This document shows positions 1 to 9,795 of a DNA stretch of 64,000 bases, one piece after another. Position numbers and translations under genes: made by a program. The notes beneath the pieces are model-generated. The model had not been told where the DNA came from. It made no database searches and saw nothing but the letters and a program-made list of their open reading frames with translations. The DNA lies in assembly GCA_002943765.1 (NCBI GenBank), contig PQWQ01000001.1, positions 1,240,001-1,304,000 on the forward strand, in the 5' to 3' direction. Origin of the DNA: Psoroptes ovis. Lineage: Eukaryota; Arthropoda; Arachnida; Sarcoptiformes; Psoroptidae. Positions within the stretch are counted from its first letter, which is position 1. Each line of letters begins with the position of its first letter.

Positions 1-1
1 G

Positions 2-130
2 CATTATGTAGGTGATGAAGATTTGAACAATATACACAAAAAAGCTGGCTGTTCATGGAAATCGTTATCATTTTGGGATAAGAATTCATTTTATAATCTT
101 TGTTTACCACAAATCATCGATGATTATTGA
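2..130 (+). CDS. C-terminal 42 residues of an unidentified protein (5' end outside window)
   Basis: Reading frame 2 is open from the left edge to a TGA at 128-130. The tail ends in LCLPQIIDDY and contains the stretch GCSWKSLSFWD. The codon use and absence of stops fit coding sequence, and the next gene starts 227 bases downstream on the same strand. I do not recognise the family; the piece is too short. It could also be only the last exon of a longer gene. What is seen is an open frame and a stop; that it is coding is inference. Confidence 0.45.
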   Translation, partial: HYVGDEDLNNIHKKAGCSWKSLSFWDKNSFYNLCLPQIIDDY

Positions 131-357
131 TGATTTTTTTGTTGAATTTTTTCAAAATTTTAAAATAAAATGTTTTTAAATTTTTTCGAGACGTCCTTTG
201 TGAATTGAATTTTTTTGATTGAACTTACACATGCGCTAATCGAATGTTGGCATCGAAAAACCGTTAAAAGTTTAAGCGCGTTTTATTTTTATTTTCTTTT
301 TGATTCTTCAATTCACATCTTATTGAAATCCCTTGAAATTGTATTTTGTCAAAGAAA

Positions 358-3195
358 ATGGATGATCCAGAAATTTTTAAAGAAAATGTTCAACCTTTAA
401 GACAAGGCAGAAGAATCAGTGAATTAAAAGCAGCATTAACAAATGATGATAATCAACGTGAATCAATTAGACAGTAAGATTTTGTGTTTATATAAATGTA
501 ATTGTAATATGATTGTTTCATATTTTTTTCCCAAATTAGAAAATTTGAAAATGAAATCAAGCAAGCAGATAATGATAATGATAAATTGTTTGATTTATAT
601 CGCCGCTACATTGAATGGATTCAACAAAATTATCCAAGCGGCTGTAAGAAAATAAAATTCAGTGAAATATTGGAAAAATGTATCAAAAAATTTTATAAAA
701 ATGATAAATATCGAAATGATGAACGCATGTTGACAATATTTTTATGTTATATCAATATTGTTAAAAACCCTATTGATGTATTCAAGGCATTCTACAAATA
801 TAATTTTGCTAGAAAATTATCAAAATTCTACATCGAATGGGCATATCATTTAGAAATACAGCAACAATATAAAATGGCGATACAAGTTTTAAAATATGGC
901 ATAGAAAATAATGCTGAACCATTGTCGAATTTAAATCGAATGCTGAATGATTTAGAAGTGCGAACCCTACGTTTCATAATGAAAAATGAAAATGATGATG
1001 ATAAACCTATAGTCGATGATAATGAACGCAAAGCATTGAATAAATTAAAAACAATTAGAGATCGTCATGGAAATGCAAAAGCACCGATAAAAAGAACAAT
1101 GATTGATACTAATAGTCAACCTAAAAAATTGTCCAGTAATAATGATGCCAACAATAACGACAAACAATCGAATGATCAGCCATTTGAGATCTTCATTGAA
1201 AATAATGATGATAATAATAATGCCGATTGTAATGATCTTAAAGAAAATTTTAATGATGACCCTAAAGAAAATAAACTGAAAATTGAAAAATGGACTAATG
1301 TCAAATTAGATTTGAAAAAAGTTCCAAAAAATAATATTAAAGAAGAATTTAAAATATATTGCGACGATGAAGCGAATGAAAATGATAAAAACGAAGATAA
1401 AAATGTAAATATAGATGAACCTAAATATCCTATTGTAATACTTGGTGACAAAGAAAAATTGAAAGGATGGATTTTATACAATCGTATGGATGAAATTTAT
1501 TGCGATAATACTGAATATCAACTTGAAGAAATCAAATATAAAAAATGGTTGAAAAAACAGAAAGAAAAAGAAGAGCAAATACAAAAACAAAAAGAACAAG
1601 ATGAAATTTTAAAAAAACAATCAATCATCGAGAAATTATCAACTACTAAGAATGATGAATTTTTATGCAATTCTACCAAAAATATGTCGATGATCCTTGC
1701 AACATATTTTAATGGAACTCTATATAATACAATGTATCAAACACAATATAATGAACAATCGACTATTATCAAGCCGAACGCAAATCAAATGGAAAAATTT
1801 GAAATATTTCAAGATTCTATGCTCAAAAATCCATCATTAACACCTTTTCAAAATTCCGTCATAAAATCATCGAATAAGCTAAATTATGGAGAAGGAATGA
1901 CTGCACGATTAAGTCCGATCGTTGAAATCAGTCGTGAATCAAATAAATCTTCATTATCATCTTCCTCATCATCGTCATCATCAACAAGTACAATTAGTAA
2001 TGTTGCCGTGAAAAAAATTTTAATACAATCATCCAATATTGATCCATTTGATAATGAAGTCAGGCAGAAAATATTATCAAGTATAAGTGATCCTGTAGAA
2101 TTTCGTATCGATTATCGAAAAAATAAGCAATCGTTGCCTGTACTTTCAGAAGGCAAAAAAGTGATTATTTATGATGAAAAATATATTATCATGGAAAATT
2201 TTGATCTTAATAAGCATATTAAACTTTATGCTTTCACAATATTTAATCATCTCATAACTTCGAATGATTTTTCATATGGCCTGATTAAATCATCGAATCG
2301 ATTGAATTATTGGGAATTCTATATTTATGATGAATTAAAACGAAGATTATTGCAAAACAATGATTTTAATGCTGGCACTGACATAGAAATTTCTGTATTA
2401 TCATTAGATCAAATTATATTCTATTCCGATGGTTATTTGACCATATCGAAAAATCTTAATTTTAATAATTCAATTAAGAGGTTGGTTTTGAATCATACAA
2501 AACCATCAAGCATTCCAGAATTGATGATTCTATTAGTTGCATTGGAAATGATTTTGATCATAAAAAAATTACATGATCTAGAAATTATACATGCAAATAT
2601 TTCAGCCGAAAACGTTATATTATGTTCGATGTGAGTATATGATTGATATTTTAGCCAAATTAATTATTATTAATTAAATAATTGATTAATTATTTAAATT
2701 CTTCACAGAGATCAAGAAGAAATCAGTGCTTTACCAAAGCGTACATCTTTCATAAGATTGATCGACTTTTCACAAGCTATCGATATGAAAGTATTAACTG
2801 ATTACATAGCGTTCGACGTTGATACAATAAAAAATGACTCATACAGAAAAATTTTGCAATCGAAAACATGGAATTACCAGGTTAGTTTTTCATTTTAGAC
2901 TTAATTTATTTTGAATTTTTTCCTTCCATTTTAGATTGATTACATAGGTTTAATGAATTGTATCCATATAATGGCATATGGTAAAGATTTACAAATTGTC
3001 GAATATCAACAACGAATGGAATTGGCCAATCCATTCGAGAAAAATCTTTCAATATTGAATTCTATATTCAATGAGCTATTGAATCTGAAAGCAAATCGTC
3101 GACCAGACCTCGATCATCATGTCAACAAATTAATCGACGAAATCAAAACAAAAATTAATGAAGACAAATTATTCGAAATTAATTCATATCTATGA
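358..3195 (+). CDS. BUB1B: BUBR1/Mad3 mitotic checkpoint pseudokinase
   Basis: Spindle assembly checkpoint protein of the mitotic checkpoint complex, which inhibits APC/C-Cdc20 at unattached kinetochores. Exons 358-473, 540-2630, 2709-2880, 2935-3195; 879 residues. In order: N-terminal KEN box inside FKENVQPLRQGRR (residues 8-10), Mad3/BUB1 TPR region (about 45-190), an ABBA-type FEIFIE (254-259), two more KEN triplets (273-275, 281-283), a GLEBS-like Bub3-binding segment starting near 356 (EIYC...QLEEIK), a KARD-like LSPIVE (496-501, PP2A-B56 docking) and a C-terminal kinase fold. The kinase is degenerate: the HRD position reads HANISAEN and the DFG position DFS, so catalysis is unlikely. 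The KEN/KARD set says BUBR1 rather than BUB1. The ATG at 358 is chosen because it places the KEN box eight residues from the start, as in the family. Tail-to-tail with ERCC2. Confidence 0.93.
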
Positions 3196-3259
3196 ATCTC
3201 ACATAACCTTTTTTTATTTACAAGAATCTTTTTAAATAAATGATATTTAAAGTTTTTAT

Positions 3260-5724
3260 TCATTTCAAATCATTAATTCTTTCCACTCGTGATAAAATTT
3301 TCTTTTGATAATTTTCATCTGAGATTTGTTCATAAGTCAGCAATGAAACGCCGAGCTGATCCTCCTATTTTATTAAATTTCAAAAATGATTAAAACATTA
3401 ATCAACAGCTTTTCATGAATACCTTTGAGAATGGCTGTGCCATTTGTTTCAAAAACTTTCTGGTAATCTGTACACACTCTTCAATACTCAAATTCATTAC
3501 AGCTTTATTCATATTCTCTTGAATCCATTTCGGCAATTTTTTCAATTTATCATCACGTGCAAATCTCTGCATAGAAAAAAAATAAATTTTCATTCAAATG
3601 TGGTTATTGATTTTAATTAATCACCTTGTCAGCAAAACACATTATGCCATAATCAGTTTTGCCACGTACAGCACGACCAACGCATTGTGCTGCATGACGC
3701 ATAGCATCAAATGTTAGAAAATCACTTTCTTTTATCTGATAATTGTCTAATAAGTATTCTAATCTTGCTTTTAATATTCTCGATTGGGTATAAACAAAAG
3801 GTATGCCAAACATGATGACACATCTACCGAGATGATGATCGAAATCGATACCTTCGGATATTTTACCACGAGCGACAGATAATAGTACAGCACCGCGACC
3901 ATTCTCACATGCACGCACATAATTATACAATGCTAATGATGTTTCGGATGCATCTTGCGTTTCAATGAATAGTAATTTATTCTTTTGGATAGAATCGATG
4001 ATGCCTTGTTCATACCAAGATGCAATGATTTGTTCCATGTAAATATAGCTGGTAAAAAAACAAACAATACCATCTGGTACTATCGATGACATTTCGACCA
4101 ATAATATACCATAATTGCGTATTACAGACATGTCATTACGTGTTTCAAATTTAGATGTCATTGGTACTTGATCATTTCCTTTGGTTACAATCAATGGGCA
4201 AACACATTGTCGAGCTAAACTCATTGTAAATGTTGCTGCAACAATGGGATTAAAATCCAACATTTTCGGATACATTTCGATTGGTGATAAAGTTCCGGAT
4301 GTGATAATGACTGATTGGAAGCGTTCAAAAATTGGTTTAATAGCTAAGGATGCATCCAGACAACTAAAATGTAGAATCGGATTCGGTACATTTGGAGTGC
4401 GATCATCAAAAGGTTCAATGATTAGAGTAAAACCACGTAGATATGTGCTGACTAATGTAGCAAAATTGCATAATAATGTTAATGGCGTGAAATCGGTGAT
4501 ATTATTGACTTCAAGAGTACGAATCAATGAACGAAGACGTTCAGAACAAAATCTTAGTGGTTTACGTTCGATTGTCATTTTAATATAAATATCTTTAAGA
4601 AATGCGGCAGGACTTTCTTTGATAACATGTTGAATACGTAAACGTGATTTCATATATTCTAGAAAATATTTCAAAAATCTAATGAAATGTTCAGCATTAC
4701 GAATATTACCAGGTATCGCTTCTTTCAATATGTCACTTGGCAATATTGGATTTGATAAAAATGTATCGGTTTTTTTAGCTTCAGATGCTTCATGTAAGCC
4801 TTCAATCAATTTATAATATTCATTCTCTAATTTTTTCTCATCGATCTCTTTTATCTGTTGTATTGTATCTTGTAATGCAGCAATATTAGCTTGACATTTT
4901 TCTAAAATTCTTTTATTTATTGTAACACTCATCGATTCAATGCATACATTATCAATATTGTGAGCTTCATCAAATATGACGCAAGAATTTTTCGGCAATT
5001 CTTTCGATACAAGTTCAGCAATCTTTGGATCTAATAAATAATAATAACTATAGACAACAACATTTGCATATGATAAAGCACGACGTGCTAAAAAATATGG
5101 ACAATAATTCATTTTCCTGCCATAATCTTTGAGATCATCAATATTATAGATACCATTAGGTAATATAAATTCACGGCCTTCATTTTCGAATTTCTCAAAA
5201 AAACTGCACAATGATTCTGGATCATCTTGATTTTTTTCTCTTTTATATGATGCAGTCAAACTAAAGCAAATACCATCAACTGCTTTACCATCTTTTTGTC
5301 TACTAGCCACTGGATGTATGCATAAATTTTTTCTTGATGTCAAACAAAGTCCAACAAGTGAATCATCATTATTAATTTCATTATAATAATCATATAATTT
5401 TCGTAATTCTTCAATTACTTTTTCAATTTCAGGAATAGTACGTGAACAATATATTAATTTTTTTATCGAATGTGGATAACGTTTCTGATATGCAATAACT
5501 AATGATAATAATGATGTTGTTTTACCAGTACCTGATGGCATTTCCAATACGCCATGTCCTTTTGCATCTAAACATTTTTTCAAATGACACATGTATGAAA
5601 ATTGTTCAGGATAAATGTAATTATATGGAAAATAAACATCTAATCCATCAATTTTTAATCTATTGTTTGAAATAGAAAAAAATATAATGATCAATCATAA
5701 AATTCTATTCATTAATTACCTCAT
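3260..5724 (-). CDS. ERCC2: TFIIH 5'-3' DNA helicase XPD
   Basis: ATP-dependent, iron-sulfur-containing superfamily 2 helicase of TFIIH, opening DNA in nucleotide excision repair and linking the CAK module to the core in transcription. Coding exons (5' to 3'): 5720-5724, 3625-5659, 3423-3566, 3260-3364; 762 residues, close to the usual 760. The first coding exon is only ATGAG; splicing gives MRLKIDGLDVYFPYNYIYPE, which aligns with the family start. Seen: Walker A MPSGTGKT, DEAH box FDEAHNID, cysteines of the Fe-S region, helicase motif VI region QCVGRAVRGKTDYG, and the C-terminal EDQLGVSLLTYEQ. It is near full identity class, so the assignment is firm. It diverges from GTF2H5, another TFIIH subunit, 289 bases away, and ends 64 bases from the BUB1B stop. 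Confidence 0.98.
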
Positions 5725-6013
5725 TTTGATTTAATTTTAATTTCAAATTTTGTTACTTTTAACACAAATAAAAACACACGATTTGGATGCGGGAAAAAAA
5801 TTCAAAATCGTCATTTTTGTATGGGTATTTATTTTTGTTGTTTTCTGTGACAAACAAAAAAAATGGCGTGTAAACACTGTATTTTTAGCTTGTGTTTTGC
5901 TTGTTTTGTCTTGGCGAAGAAGAACCAAAAACAAAAGTCAATTTAAAAAATTTTAAGATTTTATTCATTTCTTTTCTTGTTCACTGAATATTCAAAATTA
6001 AATGCATTTCTAA
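5725..6013. promoter_or_regulatory. Shared divergent promoter region of ERCC2 and GTF2H5
   Basis: This 289-base interval lies between the ATG of ERCC2 (minus) and the ATG of GTF2H5 (plus). Both 5' untranslated regions and both core promoters must fit here unless they extend into the other gene. No canonical TATA box stands out from the AT-rich background. The bidirectional role is inferred from geometry only. Confidence 0.6.
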
Positions 6014-6226
6014 ATGGTTCAAATACAAACTGGTATATTAGTTACATGTGATCCACCAATGAAACAATTTTTGCTTCATTTGGATGAAACAAATGCATTA
6101 GGACAACGTTTCGTATTACAAGATTTAGATGCAACACATTTATTGATTGCTGCCGAAATAATTAATGTATTGAAAACAAAAATTGATGATTTAATGGATC
6201 AATTTTCATTTATTGAAGTTAGTTAA
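6014..6226 (+). CDS. GTF2H5: TFIIH subunit 5 (TTDA/Tfb5)
   Basis: Smallest TFIIH subunit; it binds p52 and stimulates the XPB ATPase in nucleotide excision repair. Single coding exon of 70 residues, the usual length. The family signature is clear: ILVTCDPPMKQFLLHLDE, then LGQRFVLQDLDATHLLI and a C-terminal helix ending MDQFSFIEVS. The start at 6014 gives the usual MV-initial N-terminus. It is head to head with ERCC2, so two proteins of one complex share an upstream interval. A poly(A) signal AATAAA lies at 6252-6257, 26 bases after the stop, and the next ATG (ZNHIT1) is at 6288. Confidence 0.96.
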   Translation: MVQIQTGILVTCDPPMKQFLLHLDETNALGQRFVLQDLDATHLLIAAEIINVLKTKIDDLMDQFSFIEVS

Positions 6227-6251
6227 ATAATAGCAGAATATTTATTGATCC

Positions 6252-6257
6252 AATAAA
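6252..6257 (+). terminator. Poly(A) signal of GTF2H5
   Basis: AATAAA follows the GTF2H5 stop by 25 bases and precedes the ZNHIT1 ATG by 30 bases, with an A-rich tract between. Normal cleavage 10-30 bases downstream would fall at or just before the ZNHIT1 start codon. Use of this signal is inferred. Confidence 0.55.
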
Positions 6258-6287
6258 ACAAAATCCAAAAAAAAAAGAAAAGAAAAA

Positions 6288-6956
6288 ATGTATAAAAACA
6301 ACAGTAACAATAGTAATCATTTGAATAATAATAATTATCATCATAATTTAAATAAATCATCAAGAGTATCAATATTACGTAAACAATATCGTATATTAGA
6401 TGAAAGCACAAGAAATCGCCGTAATCGTCAACATTTGGAACAATTAGAACGTGATAATTTTCATGAAGATCCACATAGTAATTTGGTGATGCATAAAAAG
6501 GCACCAAAATTTGAAGATCCTACTGTATCGAATAATCAAATTGTCAAACATCATAATCATCATCATACGGCATCAAGACGAACTAACATACAGCGATCAA
6601 GAATATTTACATTGAATACATTGATTGAAGAAAATTCACGATCACCAGCGCCTAATTATTTATCGATTGCAACACGTTCATTAAATGATTATTCGTGGAA
6701 AAAATCTTATCCACATATCAATAATAATAATAATAATGATAATTCCAATAATCAAAATGAACGAAACAAACTCGCACAACAACAATATTCAAGTGTATAT
6801 TTTCCATTTATTAAAATACCATCAATAAAAAGATATTTTTGTAGTGTTTGTGGTTTTAAAAGTAATTATACATGTATTATTTGTGGTTATCGTTATTGTT
6901 CACAACATTGTCAACAAATACATAGCGATACACGTTGTCTTAAATGGACTGGATAA
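6288..6956 (+). CDS. ZNHIT1: HIT zinc-finger subunit of the SRCAP/SWR1 remodeller
   Basis: Orthologue of ZNHIT1/Vps71/Swc6, needed for H2A.Z deposition by the SRCAP/SWR1 complex. Single exon, 222 residues, longer than the roughly 154 of vertebrates because of Asn/His-rich inserts near the N-terminus and around 6720-6770. Seen: YRILDESTRNRRNRQHLEQL and RDNFHEDPHSNL near the N-terminus, NYLSIATR before the finger, and a C-terminal HIT zinc finger (about 184-218) with CSVCG, CIICGYRYCSQHC and the ending TRCLKWTG typical of the family. It begins 61 bases after the GTF2H5 stop on the same strand, so its promoter or 5' leader must overlap GTF2H5, or the two are co-transcribed. Confidence 0.93.
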   Translation: MYKNNSNNSNHLNNNNYHHNLNKSSRVSILRKQYRILDESTRNRRNRQHLEQLERDNFHEDPHSNLVMHKKAPKFEDPTVSNNQIVKHHNHHHTASRRTNIQRSRIFTLNTLIEENSRSPAPNYLSIATRSLNDYSWKKSYPHINNNNNNDNSNNQNERNKLAQQQYSSVYFPFIKIPSIKRYFCSVCGFKSNYTCIICGYRYCSQHCQQIHSDTRCLKWTG

Positions 6957-7304
6957 TTTTAATTATTTTATAATTTTTTAATTTAATTTAAATATGATAT
7001 GTAAGATATGAATATTGAGTCATAATTGAAATAAATTCAAATTTTTCCAATTTGACATGTTGGCTGCGTATCTTCGTAAAACTATCGAAAATGAAACTAT
7101 CAAAATGATCGTTTTGTACATTCGAGGGGGTCATTGTTGACTGTTGTCCACCACGATGACCACCATAATTCAAACAATTAAATTAAAATCAATACAGATT
7201 GTTTGTTTTCGTCTATCATGAATGAAACATTGGAATTTTGTTTTTTGTTTACTCAAACAATTTTCAATTATTTTCGATGATTATATAATTTGAAAAATTT
7301 TCAA
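6957..7304. other. Intergenic: ZNHIT1 3' end to HINT3 5' end
   Basis: This AT-rich interval holds the presumed ZNHIT1 3' untranslated region and the HINT3 promoter. A short minus-strand open frame here has no recognisable motif and no coding-like composition. I see nothing else. Confidence 0.5.
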
Positions 7305-8030
7305 ATGTCAAAATTAATTAAAATGTGTATATTCTGTAATCGAGATAAGTTGGCAATATTGTTTCAGGTATCGGTTATCTTTTGTTGCATTGATTATAAC
7401 AACAAACAATAATAATCATATATTAATTCATCTATGACTGAAAATATTTGTTTTTTTTCAGAATGAACAATTTGTATTGGTCAAAGATATTCGACCAGCA
7501 ACCGAACATCATTATCTAATCATTCCTAAAGATCATTATACAAATATTAAATTTTTAAATCAACAACAAATACCAATGAGTAAGTGTTTTTGATTATTGA
7601 ATTCCCAAGAAAAAATTCATCTTAAATATTTTTCAAATCATTTTAGTTGAAAATATGAAACAAATGGCCTTGGACTACATGAATGACAATATTCAAAATT
7701 TCGATATTAATAATCTATGGTTTGTTCATTTATTTTTCTTAAAAAAACTAATGTTTCAATTTGAAATCAAATTTTAGATTAGGCTTTCATTGGTCACCAT
7801 TCAACACTATCGAACATCTTCATTTGCATGCTATTTATCCGATTGAACAAATGAATTTTTTACAACGATTAATATTTCGACCAAATTCATATTGGTTTAT
7901 TGAGGTTCGTATCGAATTTATGAATAATTTAAATGCCGATCAATCATCAAATCAATTTCAATTATTATTATTATTATCAACGAATATTATATAGGTTGAT
8001 GAAGGAATCAAATATCTGCGAAGTAGGTAA
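7305..8030 (+). CDS. HINT3: HIT-domain nucleotide hydrolase HINT3-like, with an in-frame TGA at an exon junction
   Basis: Histidine-triad nucleotide phosphoramidase/AMP-lysine hydrolase family. Exons 7305-7367, 7462-7579, 7647-7719, 7778-7904, 7995-8030 (139 codons). Seen: MCIFCNRD near the start, VLVKDIRPATEHHYLIIPK, IENMKQMALDYM, LGFHWSPFNTIEHLHLHAIY with the HxHxH active site, and YWFIEVDEGIKYLRS at the end, all HINT3-like. Odd: joining exon 3 (ending CTA TG) to exon 4 (starting A TTA GGC) makes codon 85 TGA, where homologues carry Arg or similar just before LGFH. No other GT/AG pair in the intron restores the frame. It may be a nonsense allele, a base error, a pseudogene or unusual splicing. 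The start could also be the ATG at 7323. Confidence 0.8.
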
Positions 8031-8585
8031 TGAAAAAGTTTCGGGAACTTTGTATGAACTTGATGATGAAAAACAAGAATTTGCGCATGAAAATATATGG
8101 ATTCTTGGATATATGTGATGTATTTCAATTAGATGGAACCAAAAATAAAAAAATAATGATTCCAAGATTCTTCGGTATTGTGCTCAATTTTATTTTTTAC
8201 ATTTCAATTAGTTTTTAGGTAAAGTGGAAATTATTTTTATTATTAAAAAAAATGAAAAATTAATTGAATAAAAAAATTTTTCAAATCATTGATCAAATGA
8301 TTAAAATGATCAAATGATATGAATAAAATGATTTGAAAAAATTTCAAAATGTTTTGAACAAACATTAACAAAATGGTTGTGAATCTTCTTATCAATATTA
8401 ATCTGGTTGTGATTTTCATATTTTGATATTTTTTTCGTAATTTTTTCTTTTGATAATCAACACAATTTTAAACGAAAACAATTTGGTTGTGATTTTACAT
8501 TGCTGATATACAAAAATAAATTGATTATTATTCATTATTTTATTATAAACAATGGTCATTCATTATAATTTACTGATTAATAATA
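8031..8585. other. Intergenic: HINT3 to sulfotransferase
   Basis: The first part is the HINT3 3' region and the rest the promoter and 5' leader of the sulfotransferase. The stretch at 8250-8520 has several near-repeats of TTTGGTTGTGATTTT/ATGGTTGTGAATCTT around 8374, 8404 and 8480. Overlapping short open frames in this interval are not convincing genes. Confidence 0.45.
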
Positions 8586-9795
8586 ATGATGATGATGATG
8601 AAGAAGCTAAGCTTAATTTACGGCCATCAAAAACAATTATTGAATTATCATTCGATAAAAAAATATCGAAGCAAATCTGTATTCATTTTACTTTGTATTA
8701 TTACATTGATAATATTATTTTTACTCTTGATGAGTAATCGTGACGATTCAATGATATTTAAACCACAAAGTTTACCGATAAGATTATTTCATTCAAATTA
8801 TTATTATCAACAGATTGAAACAAATGGATTCAAACATGATTACAATGCAAACAATGATAATAATAACAATGTTAATCAACAGATAAGAATATTACCGAAT
8901 TGTATAATAATTGGTGCAAGAAAATGTGGTACACGAGCTTTATTAGAATTTCTTGATATACATCCATCAATAACCAAAGTAATGAATGAAATACATTTTT
9001 TTGATGATGAAAAACATTATAATCTTGGTCTTGAATGGTATCGACAACAAATGCCAATCATTAATCAATCAATTAATGATAATAATGAGAATAATAATAA
9101 TAATAATATTGTGATTGAAAAAACACCAGCATATTTTGTAACTGAATCAGTACCGGAACGTATTTATGCAATGAATTCATCGATAAAAATCATTTTAATT
9201 GTACGTGATCCAGTCACAAGATTAATATCGGATTATGTACAGTTGACTAGTAATAAATTGAAAAAATATGGTCCAACAACAACATTGGAAACATTTGAAC
9301 AAACAATTCTTTATCCAAATGGTAAAATTAATTATAATTATAAAGGTATACGAATTAGTATGTATGCTGTATATTTTTCAAGATGGATTAAGGTATTTGA
9401 TTTAAACAATGTTTGAATATTTTCAACTAAATCCTTTAATAATTATTGTCTATTTTGTTCTCATTTAAAAATAATAGTTATTTTCAAAAAATCAAATACA
9501 TATTGTCGATGGTGATCAATTCATTTATGATCCATTGGTTGAATTGAAAAAAATTGAAACATTTCTCGGATTACCACATTTAATAAATAATGATAATTTC
9601 GTTTACAATATCACTAAAGGTTTTTATTGCATACGTTTATCGAATGATAATGAAAAATGTTTGAATAAAAATAAAGGCCGCCGCCATCCAGATATTAATC
9701 CATTAATATTGAAACGTTTACGTAAATTTTATCAACCATATAATCAATATTTTTATAGTTTAGTTGGTAAACAATTTTATTGGCCAACTCGTTGA
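8586..9795 (+). CDS. Heparan sulfate glucosamine 3-O-sulfotransferase
   Basis: Golgi type II enzyme that transfers sulfate from PAPS to the 3-OH of glucosamine in heparan sulfate. Exons 8586-9392 and 9478-9795; 374 residues. Seen: a signal anchor at about residues 31-48 (VFILLCIITLIILFLLLM), the PAPS 5'-phosphosulfate loop IIIGARKCGTRALLEFL, the catalytic-glutamate block NEIHFFD, KTPAYFV, the 3'-phosphate block VRDPVTRLISDY, and a C-terminal pair of cysteines in FYCIRLSND...KCLNKNKGRRHPDI. The last motifs match HS3ST1/HS3ST5-type enzymes; I cannot choose the subtype. Several Met codons in a row open the frame, so the exact start is uncertain. Asn-rich insertions occur at about 100 and 170. 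Confidence 0.93.

Noticed and set aside
4181..4588. 135-residue plus-strand open frame
   Set aside because: It is antisense to conserved XPD helicase coding sequence and has no motif of its own.
8552..8737. Alternative upstream start and frame for the sulfotransferase
   Set aside because: This frame runs into a stop and lacks sulfotransferase motifs; the frame at 8586 continues through the signal anchor into the catalytic domain.
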